Source: Nematostella vectensis
Lineage: Eukaryota; Cnidaria; Anthozoa; Actiniaria; Edwardsiidae
Length of the DNA stretch: 64,000 nucleotides
Direction of reading: 5' to 3'
Assembly (NCBI RefSeq): GCF_932526225.1
Contig: NC_064038.1
Location: 5,688,741 to 5,752,740, forward strand
The notes below the pieces were generated by a model that saw only the letters and a program-made list of their open reading frames with translations, searched no databases and was not told the DNA's origin. The position numbers were made by a program, and so were the translations under genes. This document shows positions 43,085-55,245 of the stretch, piece after piece (the first letter of the stretch is position 1; each line of letters begins with the position of its first letter).

Positions 43085-43900
43085 ACGTGTGAGGAATCAT
43101 AGAGTTCTGTTGTGTTAAACTGTTGTCCAATTGACTGCAACTGACCAGACATCTAAAGATGATTATCGTAGATAAGAATTTATTAATTATTGTACTGTAC
43201 CATATCTAATATATACTACTTTAAAAAGGAGCCTGCATTAATGATAAAGATATGAAAGACTAAGGGGTGGATCTAGCCTTTTGCTAAAGGGGGGGGGGGG
43301 GTTGGCTCAGTGATAAAGGGGGAGGGGTAATTTTTGTTACATATGACTTTCTGGCAGCCCAAAGGGGGGGGGATTAAACCCTCCCCCTAGATCCGCTACT
43401 GAGAACAGATTTATAAGGTACACAAAATATATCATTGTACTGTGCTTTACATCTCATTCAAACTACCTACCTGTGAAGAACCGTTGGGTTGTATCTGTTG
43501 TCCAGTTAAATGCATAGAAACCTGCAGCCATAATATTTTATAGATGATAATGAAATACATTCTGTATATGTCATTAACAGATGGTGGGGGGGGGGGGGGT
43601 GCCTTCAGCACAGGTTAGAGGACTATTTGGCATGCAACTATTCCCTTAGAGGCAATCAAGCTGCCATTGATTTTTGCACTGTCATACATACCACTTACCA
43701 GGGAGGAATCATCTGGTTGTTGTGGGTTGCTGGTCTGTTGCTCAACTGACTGCAGTTGCCCAAGAGGCTGTAACCATGATGGTTTATACATAAGTACAGT
43801 ATTGGCACATATTTGTCTCATGGATGTTACTTACCAGTGAGGAATCACTAGATTGTTGGTCAGGCTTGTCCAACTGCCTGAAACTGACCAGAAATCTACA
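43085..43900 (-). CDS. Array of four related mini-exons, Gln/Ser-rich
   Basis: Four short minus-strand segments, at about 43845-43890, 43703-43769, 43472-43522 and 43085-43140, each follow an AG. They encode related sequences (QLDKPDQQSSDSSLV, GQLQSVEQQTSNPQQPDDSS, HLTGQQIQPNGSS, QLQSIGQQFNTTELYDSSH). Three end in a GTAAGT-type donor and one in GTAGGT. They look like tandem copies of one exon at the 5' end of the unrecognised gene to the left. Phase and expression cannot be judged. Confidence 0.45.
43262..43402 (+). repeat. Interspersed repeat family B, copy 1
   Basis: GGGTGGATCTAGCCTTTTGC through TTACATATGACTTTC to CCCTCCCCCTAGATCCGC. A second copy is at 56764-56930. The ends are inverted (GGATCTAG / CTAGATCC), so it is a MITE-like unit with G/C runs inside. 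Confidence 0.75.
43577..43600. repeat. Short poly-G run
   Basis: A run of about 14 G between candidate mini-exons. Confidence 0.7.
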
Positions 43901-44096
43901 GACATAACAAACGAATGCTACTTGGCATGCATTTATTTTCTAGTATCATTTTTTTAATGAGTGCAATGGTGCAATTTCCCAAGATTTTCCAAAGCGGGGG
44001 GAAAAAACATGCAAACCGCACACAAATAACAGGTGACCACAGGAAGCCCAATTCGCACAAAACATTGTGTAATGCGGGCTCACATCTGAGTCCAAT

Positions 44097-45526
44097 ATGG
44101 CGGCGATTTCTCGTGGTCGACTCTCTTTAAGTTTGCCGTTTTATTCTCGCTCATTCTGCGCTGTAGCGTCAAAGCCAAACTCTAGATCTCCCCAGACTGG
44201 AATTCCAATTATCATTCCACCTCATGTCATCAAAAAGGCAAACATTGTGCACCCGAAATCGAGAGCTGTGCATCCACTACTAAAACATCAATGGTTGACG
44301 AAAACAGTGTTCGAAAAAGGTCTCCCGTTTTCGTCGGAGGAAAATCAAGAGCAGACACAACTTGCTCCAGAAGTGGCCCAATTGATCAATGAACGTTTTG
44401 GAGGATCTCTTGCTCAGACGTTAGGTTTCCAGAAACCACCAAACAAAACCAAGAAACGTTTCGAAGAGGAAATCAGATATGGGATATTCCAGGACTTGGT
44501 GAGACTATGCAGTGGGAATCTCACCGATACCTTTGTCGATGTGTGTCCCAAGGTCCTGACGCACTGGGTCAGGAAGCATGAGTTTTATCAGCTTGAGTTT
44601 TATCCAGATGTCATCTTGAGGAGCGGAACGGAGTGGGATGCGTATCTAGAAGGTAAGGCAATTCGCTGGCTGAACCAGGCATCAGTGCCGTTACAACATC
44701 AATCAGGGACTTGGGCTAAGAGGTCTCATGATTTTTTGGGCGGAAAACTTAAGCGCATACTCAGGCTCTTATTTTTAAATAGCAGCAACAAAAAGCAACT
44801 CATAAAGCACTTTTTTTTCCAGAAAGGTTTATTAGGGAGGATGTAAAACATGCCATTTCAACATTGTGTTGATTTATTTGTCAATTTTCTCATCAGTAGA
44901 ATGAAGATGTTTTTACATACAGTAATGGGAAACTGAAGTGTTGACTGCTCTTGTAACATATCAGAATATTTATATCCTATCTTTTTTTCTGTGTTTAAGA
45001 TTTTCAGAACACAGAAGAGATGACTCTGCCTGGCCCATATGACCCTTACAGCATGGAAGTTTATAAACAACCTATCGTACACCTGAAAAACTTCCCGGGT
45101 TTCCATGCAGCAAGCTCAAATCCTTTCCCTCACAACCACACCATGTTCCTGGCCAATGCATTTGGCCAGAGGCTTGACCAAACACATGCATTTGGTATCA
45201 TGAGTATGTTTGGCGTCTTGGCATCAACGGCGATGAGCAGAGGAGTGAAACCCGGGGAGCACCTGTCAGAACCAGTGTGTACACAATGTGTTATCACAGA
45301 TGGTCGTCAGTTGGTGCTGATGTGCTACCAGCTGAACACAATGTCACTGCAGGAAGATCATGGTGTGAAAAATCTTGCCTGGGGAACAGATTACATGGAC
45401 TTGTTTAAAGATAATGCTTCAGAGAAGGGGCATACAGGACTTTTTGGGAGTTTGAACATTGATCAAGAAATTCCTAGCGTAAATGAGGACTCTGTCCGGA
45501 GATTACTCTTTTTTCTGTGTTGTTAG
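44097..45526 (+). CDS. Mitochondrial ribosomal protein mL65 (MRPS30/PDCD9 family), copy 2
   Basis: Two exons, 44097-44652 and 45015-45526, join in phase 1 to 355 residues. The start MAAISRGRLSLSLPFYSRSF looks like a mitochondrial presequence. The second exon has LPGPYDPYSMEVYKQPIVHL, CVITDGRQLVLMCYQLNTM, KNLAWGTDYMDLF and a VNEDSVRRLLFFL end, aligning throughout with copy 1 (28058-29707) and with human MRPS30. KNLAWGTD is nearer to the human KNICWGTQ than copy 1's KNMVWMTD. The acceptor is the second of two nearby AG sites; the first would break the frame. The intron is at the same place and phase as in copy 1. It is convergent with ABCD4 copy 2, with stops about 1.5 kb apart. Confidence 0.87.
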
Positions 45527-45847
45527 ACTCACAAGGGATAAATAAAACAGTTGATTCAAGACGGTAGACACCACACTGTAAATGTTCATTTCTTTGAAAA
45601 TAATATTCAATAATTGCTTCTACATAAGGGCCTGCCCTGATTAAGCACCTTGACTAACGGTGCTGCATTTAACTGATTAGGAAAAAAATCAGAAAGGAAC
45701 TGGATGGTTCTTGAAATGTTTTGACTTTCTTAGCTGAATTTTTACTTTTAAAAAATTTAACTTTCCAAAAGAAGAAAAGGCAACCTAGTTGCATTTTTGT
45801 CATTGTAAGTTGGACAAAATAAACTGAATTACAACCACAAGAAGTAC

Positions 45848-45992
45848 AGGTGCGTACACAGGGGGGTGCGCACCCCCCTTGGCAGCAAAAAAAGAGGGTC
45901 ATTTCTTATTGAGGAATCTTCAAATACTATGCTTGTTCCATGATACCGATGACTGCGCACCCCCACTTGGCCAATCCTGGAAACACGCCTGA
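45848..45992 (+). repeat. Interspersed repeat family C, copy 1
   Basis: AGGTGCGTACACAGGGGGGT through GTCATTTCTTATTGAGGAATC to a reversed-like end GGAAACACGCCTG. A related sequence is at 57925-58040 (AGGCGCGTATACAGGTGGGC, GTCATTTCTTAATGAAGGATC). Confidence 0.65.
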
Positions 45993-46237
45993 AGTATACA
46001 TTGTTTAAAAAAACTTATCAAGAGATATACTAATAATCAACTGTTGATCACTGATCACATGAAATATTTTACATTAACTATATCAATATATTATCTATTT
46101 TGATGGATTAAGAACTGAATTTCATTTTGAAATATAAAATCTAATATTTATTAAAAATAACACTCTGTCCCAAATTTTTTTATGAGATTGATGAATTTTT
46201 TTTAACAAACCATTCTACTATTCCATAACCCTAAATA

Positions 46238-46620
46238 CAGTAAAAACCCGCATGTAAGAGCCTTTTTTTTTCAAGTTTGGCAAAACAGGTTCTTATTATT
46301 TTGGGGTCATCACTAACAGGTTGTTATTAGGTTCTTATTTTTTTTCCAAGTTGCTAAAATACAGAAGTGTGACTGAATACTTAGCCATTTGGCTACTAAA
46401 GAAATGTATGTTGTATCTGTAAACATATCTTAAAATATTAAAATAATATTAGGTAATAATAGGTAATTTAAAAGCCCCTTAATTTGTTTTATTTTCAATG
46501 GACTAACTCATCATATAGAACCTTTTAATTTTTTTTTACTTCTTATATTTTGGGTCATTAAAATCCAAAACTTCTGCCTCTAGGTTTTTAATCAAGGTTC
46601 TTACATGCGGGTTTTTACTG
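46238..46620. mobile_element. MITE with 22-bp perfect inverted ends
   Basis: Left end CAGTAAAAACCCGCATGTAA (continuing GA) and right end its exact reverse complement, finishing at 46620. The 383-bp unit has no coding capacity. A CAGT start is common in Tc1/mariner-type elements, but the expected TA duplication is seen only on the left. Confidence 0.85.
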
Positions 46621-47023
46621 GACAATAAAGGTGCTCAGAACATTCACCCTTTAAAATTGTTTATACAGGTGAACCCATTACTTAATGGTTTTGGCATTTT
46701 TGTATATCCACCCCTTTTTATAATTCTATATCCACCAGTGCATTGAACTGCTGTGGTTACAAGTAATATATATGATAAAATACTCAAGGAGTAAAAAGTA
46801 GTAGTCACTAAGTATGAAAAAAAATGCAAAACTGTTAGAGTAAAAAAATAATTCAGACAAAACAACTATTCTATTAAAAAATAAAGAGCTTTGTGCCTGA
46901 GCCAACTTAAAGTCTAACTATTCCCTACACAGTGCCCATTTCCCAACATCCAGAGGTGTGTCATGGTATGGGATAAGGAAAAACAATAATATCTGGCTAA
47001 TAATTATCCATCTGGCTAACTGT

Positions 47024-49662
47024 TCAACTATTCTTGTCATGTTGGTAGGTACTCAGTTCCCATTTCCCATTCCCCAGCATCTTGAGGTTGATGTCATGGT
47101 ATGGGATGAGTGACTCCCTGTGCCCTATACTTATCAGCGTCATCCCGAGCTGTTTACACTTCCTGTACAAATCCTGCTCTGTCCTGACATCTAGTGCACT
47201 TGTAGCTTCATCGAGCATTGCAATCACAGGGTGGTGGTAGAACAACCTTGCTAAAGCCAGTCGCTGCATTTCTCCGGGAGATAGCATATCCTCCCAGTTG
47301 CCATCCAGGGGCTTGTTGACACCACCAATGCGCTCACAGAGTGAGGAAAGCCCTACTTCATCTAGTAACTGGATAATCCATGTGTCGTCCTCTTCACCAG
47401 TACTGGTGTAATCCTGGTGGGCCTGAACCTCATAGGGGTAGATGACTTGCTGTTTCAAGGAACCATCCGTGAGAAGAACCCTCTGAGGTAGGAATAGGAT
47501 CTTATCAGGTGTGAACGCAATGTTCTTTGTAATACTCCCTGAAATTGGCATCCAGAGCTCACGAATCACTCGCAATAGAGAGCTCTTCCCCGTTCCTGTG
47601 CTACCTGTAATGAGGAGATTTTTTCCAAGTGAGATGTCTAGAGTTAGGTCTTTTACAAGTGGGCTCTTACTGTTGGGTGCCCCATAAGTCAAGTCAGTCA
47701 ATTTGATCATAACAGCTGGTTCAATACCATTCTGAATTCCATTCAATTCCTGGCTCTCTCTTCTAAATTCCTCCTTCCTCTCTAAGCTCTCAATCAGTTC
47801 TCCAATCCTATGGGCATATCCAGCCATGTCAGAAACCGAGTTGGACAAGTCAATCAGCTTTGTAAAGCATCCAATCAGGTACATTGAAACAAATGAGTTC
47901 TTGCTGATTTCACCGCTTAGTGACGTCGGAGACAAAGAATCATATTTCCCAGCAAAGAGTGCAATTGCTATGATGATGTAGCTCAGTATAGCTCCAACAT
48001 AATCGAAAAAGTTGACAGAAAAGTTAAGGAAGAACTCGAAGTTTACAAGCTTCTGTTGGACATTAAGTAAATAGTGAAGCCTTTTGTTTGTTTTCTTTTG
48101 TTCCAGTTCTCCTGAGCGATAAAATGCAAGAGCTTCTGAGTTCACTCTCACCTGGGAAATTGAATGAAACAAGAAGACTTTAGCAAATAATATAGTGGGG
48201 AATCATTCTCTTTACACCACAAGATGTATTGTGTATTTATTTTGTCTAAATTAGCCCCCTCCTCCCACACACACATACAAAAATAAATAATGATGAATAA
48301 AGCAAGCCAAAAGCTTTGGGGAAATCTTCAACAAGCATCAAAACTGGAAAACACAAAGATATTAGCCCTGTCTGTGGATGATTATAATATCAGGCAGGGC
48401 TGTCAAAATGTACTGAAGGAGGTGGTTACTTAGAAAAGATGCCCATTGACACAATATTAGCCCTGTTGTTTATCTTAAACATTACAGTAGGCAAAAAGTA
48501 GCCAGCAATAAAACCTGAAGAAGCCAGAGCTCTTGTGGTTGCTGACATATTTTGACAGCCTTGATCAGGCTAGAAGAAAACAGAATTTTGAGCTCAAAAT
48601 AGTAAAACGTCAATATTTAAATATTTAAATCTGGCATTGTGCACAACAGCAATTCCAGAAAGAAATGTCACAAAAAGCAAATTTTCTGTCACTCTAATTT
48701 AGAAGGTCATTTTGGAGAGGAAAAAGTGTGGCTTATGCGTAGGTAAATACGGTTAGTGTATTCCTGAATAAGTGCCTCGCCTAAACATGTTGCCCTTTCC
48801 AATGACAAGGGGACTATACCTTATTCGTAAGTGCTTTTTGTTGCTGTCATTTTGTTGCTAAAAGCCTGTGCAGTCACATGATCCCTTTGCCCAAGTCCCC
48901 TATTAGGGTAGGCCTATTTTATGCAGAATTGCAGCCTCAGGGAGGGGGGGGGGGGAGTGCTGTATTTCCCATATATATTACCTGCATATGTTTAAACCTG
49001 AAATCTCCTTCTAGTTTTTCTTGTCTGACAACCAGGTTGATGATTGGTGACATTATCAGCCTGTTGATGATTGTTCCCAAGAGAAAGTAGCCGAAAATGC
49101 TAACTGGGCCAAGGTAGCCTGTGCTGGAGTAACATTGGTATGTATAGTATGCGATCGTAAACGGTGAGATCAGTAGCGAAGAGATTATCTGACTGAACTG
49201 CTTGCAGAAGCGATCCACATCTTGCGTGATCCTCTGGTCTGGATTATCAATGGTTCTTTCCAGTACGTTCAAGTTATAATGTGTCTCTTTGTGGAAATAA
49301 CCGGTGTGTAGAAATCTGGTCAAAAGACCACGCCATTTCACATACGAGAAATTCGATACATATTGTACAATGCTTTTACAAAGGGCTGTTCCGACAATTA
49401 GACCAAACGCAAGCATGACCAGCGACTCTACCCCTCTCTTATCTTTCTCCCCAAGGACCTCGTAAAATTGGCTCGGCACGAGCCCAGTATTATAAATCAG
49501 CATTTGTTCCGCCAAGGTGAAACCGAGAAGCAAAACAAACAGCAAAGACGTTGTTGATAGGCATCTAGGAAACATGATTTTCAAGCAGCAAATGAATCGT
49601 TTGAAAAACAACCCGTCTAGCTTGAAAGTCTTTGGTTTGTCGGCGTATTTTCCAGCCGCCAT
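47024..49662 (-). CDS. ABCD4: ABCD4 lysosomal half-transporter, copy 2
   Basis: Two exons, 48982-49662 and 47024-48151, give 602 residues against 606 in human ABCD4. The start MAAGKYADKPKTFKLDG is chosen because the 45 codons upstream have no family resemblance. The membrane half has EQMLIYNTGLVPSQFYEVLG, NPDQRITQDVDRFCKQ, YYTYQCYSSTGYLGPVSIFG and EKLEGDFRFKHM, nearly the human text. The ATPase half has Walker A GSTGTGKSS, LFLPQRV, LSPGEMQRL, Walker B IAMLDEATSALD and SIGHRES, so it should be active. Its closer match to the human protein makes it the better candidate for the conserved cobalamin exporter partner of LMBD1. The intron position is the same as in copy 1. Confidence 0.95.
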
Positions 49663-50419
49663 TTTTGTTGAATTTTTGATCAAAAGACGACCTTTGGAAT
49701 GATAGACTTTACTAGTCTGACAACCGAGACAGAAAGGGTTAAAAGTCAAATTACCGCAGGCGTTCTTCAAGAAAACACAGGTAGACCGTTTGCTCATGTA
49801 ACCTTACTCCGCTAGCCTACAAAAGGCCTGAGAGGGAGGCTAACTTTCTGCTTGCAGCACAGCGCCAAAACCATTTATCGCAGCTATTATCTAACTTAAA
49901 AGAGAAGGAAAAAAAATCCTAGATAGACGTTGTCGACTTTTGCAGCTATGAAGGGTTACAAAATTTAATTTGCCTTTGGTACTGACTTTTCTTTTTCAAT
50001 CTGTGACTAAATTGGCAATATGCACAGGATAATTTTAGAACATTCGCTAGCCCCTATAAACCAATAAAAAGGAACCAACACAGATCCCATGATTACACAA
50101 CTTGAAAAGATCGAAAGCTAATATTTACCCTGACACTAACCCTAACGGCTATATGGTCGTTTATTGATTACGTATATTTGCCCGCATCGCCTTCAGAGCA
50201 ACGGTTGTCATATGTTACTGTCTCACCCTAAAAATCAAGCAAAATAAAAGAAAATCATTATACTTGGAGGTAGGCTCAGATACATTATGCCGGCATAATT
50301 TTGAGCATAATACTATAATCAGAGCATTTTTTCAGGCATAATAGTACAAAATCAATAAGGAAATCAAGTGGCTGTTTGATTTTGTTGTGTTATTTTGGTT
50401 CTTTTCTTCACTTTTGGTT

Positions 50420-50690
50420 CTCAATAGACGCGCTATTTGTAGTTTGTAGACAAAACTCAAAATCATAAGCAAAATTACCCTCTGGAGCCAAATTCGACAA
50501 TAAACGTAACGTAGAGACACTGCAAAGGCATAAAAAAAATCCCTTTTTGTTCTTTCGGAGGTGGTTAGATTTTTATCAGAGAACTCCCTCCCTCCCCCCT
50601 CCCCCTTCCCCGGAAAAATTAGGTCCACTTTTCGGATTTCGAACCCCCCCCCCCCACCCAAAAAAATCCTGGGTACTGGCCTGCTGCAAC
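50420..50690 (+). repeat. Interspersed repeat family A, longer copy
   Basis: It contains GTAGACAAAACTCAAAATCA, ACAATAAACGTAACGTAG, CCTTTTTGTTCTTTC and GGAAAAATTAGGTCCACTTT. The same blocks appear reversed at 59885-60172 and, in part, at 19370-19490. Confidence 0.8.
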
Positions 50691-51050
50691 ATCAGAAGCT
50701 GCGAAGAATGCTTTATCGCAATTAAGAAGTGAAAAACCAGACTTGCCAGAACTTGACATTTCTTCTATAGAAGGGCATGGAATATTGGTAAAAAAACTCG
50801 AAAGAACAATAATTTATGTCGAGCATAATACACCTTTTCGAGCCTAATTTTGAGCATAATACCATGTTTTTATGAGCATTGCTCAAAAGCATAATGCTCA
50901 AATTTTGGAGCATAATGTATCTGAACCTACTTGGAGGTTATCTCACAAGAAACATGTAAACATTATTATGGTGCTCCGTCCTTTACCGTTTATCTTTTTT
51001 AGCAACGACAAAAGCAGAGGTGTTTCTTCCGTCGAATTTTGTATCATGAG

Positions 51051-51307
51051 GAAATGCCAAAAATCTGGGAAGATTTCGCAAACACAACGACACATACTTG
51101 AACGTCATGGAAAAGACGACGCTCTCGGTGGAGAGACCAGGCGCGTGTGTTATGGCGTGTCTACGAATTAAGTCTTGCTTTTCGCTGAACCTGGCGAAAA
51201 TACCTGACGGCAGAGCCAATTTTTTGTGCGAAAGGCTATCTACTGATCTCTTTTACTCATCTTCCAAAGTGCAGACAAACATCAGCTGGAACCACTATAG
51301 TCTTGAT
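51051..51307 (+). CDS. Isolated exon with a PAN/apple-like domain
   Basis: The frame reads GRFRKHNDTYLNVMEKTTLS, then CVMACLRIKSCFSLNL and FLCERLSTDLF, ending at donor GTAAGT (51308). The Cys spacing (C..C...C, SxN, C before an acidic/polar stretch) fits PAN/apple domains, which are common in cnidarian extracellular proteins. A weak acceptor (pyrimidine tract then ATGAG) precedes it. I found no matching upstream or downstream exon, so it may be a gene fragment. Confidence 0.45.
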
Positions 51308-53092
51308 GTAAGTTATTATTATATTTTTATCAACTACAGTTTTTTTAGATACTGTAGCAAAACCCTGCAATAAGGTTTCACGCATATCGTGCCTTCGTGC
51401 CTTCAAGGGCACAAAAGGAATTTGTCCCACAAAACATCTGTTGCGCAGCCCGTTTTTGCTGGCTTGGAAGAAATTAGACCCCTCGGTTGCTGGGGAAAAA
51501 TCGTCCCGAATGGTTCTGCTGGCAAATTTGTGGAGTCGAACTAGTTGTGCTGGAAATATTTTTGGGGCGCTGGAGCGGTTGCTTGGGGAAAAAATCGTCC
51601 CGATCGGTAACAAGGGCAATTATTCATTGTGCTCTAAAATGACTAACCACTGCTGGCTGGGAAAAAAAAACCTAACCCCTGCTGGCTGGGAAAAAAAAGA
51701 AATGGTCCCGGATCAGATAATTTTTCCCCTGCAACTTTTAAAATGGTTGTTTTGGCATCATATCCAAACGACGAAATATGCCATTTAAACGTGTTTCGGT
51801 AAGAAGAGCTCGTTGTATGCCCTTGTGTATTGAGAGTTCTGCTCAAATAAAAGTTAAATTAGTACCACTGTAGGCTAAGTGGAACTGGGATACCTAAGGC
51901 GAGACTTAGTACACTGCTTATCAGTAGCTACTCTTGTAATACAAGGTGACCCCCAACCCCCCACGTACAATATTTTTGTGGCCGCTACAGCACTGCGATA
52001 TATACTGCGAAGCCCCAACTCCCCATTTCAAACTGTGCTATGCTTCAAGTCAGAGTCACCATGCAAACATCACTGTGGTGAATAAAATAATGCTTAAATG
52101 ACTTCCTAACCTGTACCTAACACAAGACTCATTAGACGCATTTTGTTTAGGATTCTACAAGATGATCAAGGGTTTCTGTAACAAACAACCAAATCATTCA
52201 TAATATGAACAGGTAAAACTGAAACTTTCATTAATAACACTTATGGCGGATCTAATCTGATTTTCAGCTACGAATAAAATATTGCCATCGTGAATTCTCT
52301 ACTACTACAAATGCCAAAACACAAAATATTTTTTTGCTGGCTGCATAAAACTGGATCCTTTATCTATAATCTACTACTATAATCTAAAAATATTAACACG
52401 AAGATAACGATCAATTCCTTTATTCAGAGCAGAAAAGAGAGGGTATAGAGTTCGATACGGGGTACAGTTAAAATTCTCCTTGTGATTTGCTTGGGCGGCT
52501 TCACCCTTATGCTCACAGATAGGGCATCATGAACTACTTCAGAAATTTAAAGACCTCTACAGTTTGCAAAGACGGATTGTTTATACTAACGTCTATAAAG
52601 AGTGTTATATTTGTATGATATCTAACAACCATAGTATGGCGCAGCGGCGTAGCCAGGATTTTTATCAGGACGGCATTTCAAGATATTTTCTCCTCTGTTT
52701 TAGATCATTTCTTATACATTAACTGTATTTTTGGTTGCTAGAAGGGGGGCCCGGGCCCCCTCGGCCACCCCCTGGCCACGCCCCTGTGGCGTGCTAATGA
52801 ATAAATATCCTGTATATCTAGTTTCACACACTTTTTCTCTTAGCTTTTTGGGCACAATAGACTTTGGGTTTGCTACATTAAACCCCTCTTTTGCTCTAAT
52901 ATATAGCTCAGTGTTTGGCGTTCTTATTGGATCCTTTGCTCTAAAATGAACCTTAAGGAAGCGCGGGGCCTGGGAGAGGGCTTCATGTGACGCCAGAAAC
53001 TTTTACCCGCCACAGACGAGAACGTCAGGAACTAGGCTGTTTTGTTTAATATAGTTGATTTGGCTATGACTATAGGAATACATCTGTTTGTT
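51308..53092. other. Spacer with repeats, no gene recognised
   Basis: There is a short tandem GCTGGCTGGGAAAAAAAA near 51650-51695 and an interspersed repeat at 52643-52795. No further coding region is supported. Confidence 0.4.
52643..52795 (+). repeat. Interspersed repeat family D, copy 1
   Basis: CAGCGGCGTAGCCAGGATTT to GGCCACGCCCCTG. The same family lies reversed at 57325-57485 (GGGGTGTAGCCAGG to CAACGCCGCTGG), so the ends are inverted repeats. Confidence 0.7.
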
Positions 53093-54918
53093 TTAGCTTG
53101 TTGGAGCGAGTAGAATCGCGAAACTTGAGATACAAAAAGTCAACACAAACAACCAGAAAAATAGCCTGTCTAGAATAACAATGGCATCCTTCCATTCCGC
53201 CTTGCATCTTTCCTCGTGATGAACCTTCTCGTAGTGCCTCGTCATGACGGCGAGGCTGTTATCCTCAGCGCGGTCGAGCGAGGGAGAGAATTGCATTCTG
53301 GGATTGCGAGCTCTCACGTTCTCCCCACTAAAGTCCTCCAGAAAGCCGTTCTCGATGACAGTCGCTTCTCCGTTGCCTTTCTTGTGTTTCTCGGTCTCCA
53401 GTTCGATGAAGTTTACATTTGTTTTCTGCTTTTTTCTGCCGCATTTGTAACAGCACAACGTGCCAATGATATCGAAGATTATGAATTTCGCCCATGGTGG
53501 GACTTCTGTTCCTGGGTGATGGTGATGCAGCCGAAGCGGTACACAAGTCGCCAGTAAACACAACGAGATTTCAATCAACACGGCGGCGAAGTATTTTCCA
53601 ATCAGAGGCGTCGCTTCTGATGTCGCCGGGATGGCTTCGGTGAAGATAATCATGAAGACAGTCATTCCTAGCAACACCGTGACGACCAATGAGATCCTCT
53701 CCCCAGTCTCTGGCGGGAAGAGAAAAGACAGGCCCGTCAGAAGCGCGAGGAGGATGCAGGGTAAAATAAGGTTATTCACGTAAAACATAGATCTCCTTTT
53801 GATCTTGATCTTGTACGTCAAGTCTTGGTACGGCTCTGGGCAACAACTATACTTTACGACATTTCGCACGGCATCCGCTGATACTAGCTCCCATTCTCCG
53901 TTGTGCGAGTATGTCGAGATGTCTGCACCTGCTATCCCGCGGAAAAACGTAACGTCTATTTTCAAGCCGTTGTAAGTCCAAGACCCGAATGTGAGTTTAC
54001 AGGTCTGGGTGTCGAAGGGGAAATATTGGATGTCTATCTTGCAGTGTGTTTTGAGTATGTTGGGTGAATACCACTCGATGTCGCCGGTACTGTAGATGAT
54101 AACTTTCGTGTTGAACAGATATTGCTCACCGCGGTCCTCGTCGTTGACGCTAGAAGAAAAATGTTTCTATTAGTTTGCCCCTGGTGCCAGGCGGGACCAG
54201 GATTTCTCGAAGTAGTCGGGTCGCTTAGCGCACAAAAATGCATGAGCTATACATAACGGGACAAAAGCACCAAACTTGGAATAAATGCGGCCAAGGGAAT
54301 GGTTATCAATATTTAAGACGGTCGTTGACGCTAAACGAAGATAGACTCTAGATAGACTGTCTCCAGGAACGGGTCACTGTTATGGTTTCCCTGTGGTTAT
54401 GTAAATGTTGTCACGTGTTCAGACTCATATCAATAAACACGTTCTCGTTGGTCCGCCATCTTGTTGTGGTGGATTAAGGCGTCAATACATGGCAAGACAG
54501 TCACCAGATAAAACGGAAGGGAGGCAAATTTTGAGAGGCTATAAATGAATTGATTTTTTTCAGGGAAGTGTTTTATTATTTGATTAATTCATTAATATAT
54601 GCAATTAAACTGATTTACTCATTTCATTTATTTACTTATTTATTAAATTTCCACCAAAATAATTATATAACAATAAAAAAATTTTTATTTTAAAAAAGTT
54701 TTTAGTAACACTTCGCCTTTTACACTTTTGAAGGAAACATTTGCACTGGATGGAAATCGTCTTTTTTATATTGTACTCTTCCGTAAGTGATAGTTTGTCA
54801 TCAGTCCTAATCCATTGCGATTTGTTCTTGGGTTAGATTTAGGGCTGGGTTTAGGGTTAGGGTTAGGGTTAGATTTAGGGCTAGGGTTAGGGTTTAGGGT
54901 TAGGGTTAGATTTAGGGC

Positions 54919-54952
<34 letters not shown>

Positions 54953-55168
54953 GGTTAGATTTAGGGCTAGGGTTAGGGTTTAGGTTTAGGGTTAGGGTTA
55001 GGGTTAGGGTTAGATTTAGGGCTAGGGTTAGGGTTAGATTTAGGGCTAGGGTTAGGGGTTAGGGTTAGGGTTAGGGTTAGATTTAGGGCTAGGGTTAGGG
55101 TTTAGGTTTAGGGTTAGGGTTAGGGTTAGGGTTAGATTTAGGGCTAGGGTTAGGGTTAGATTTAGGGC

Positions 55169-55202
<34 letters not shown>

Positions 55203-55211
55203 ATTTAGGGC

Positions 55212-55245
<34 letters not shown>

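Noticed and set aside
45008-45014. First AG as acceptor of mL65 copy 2 exon 2
   Set aside because: It does not fit the phase of the exon 1 donor; the next AG at 45013-45014 does and aligns with copy 1.
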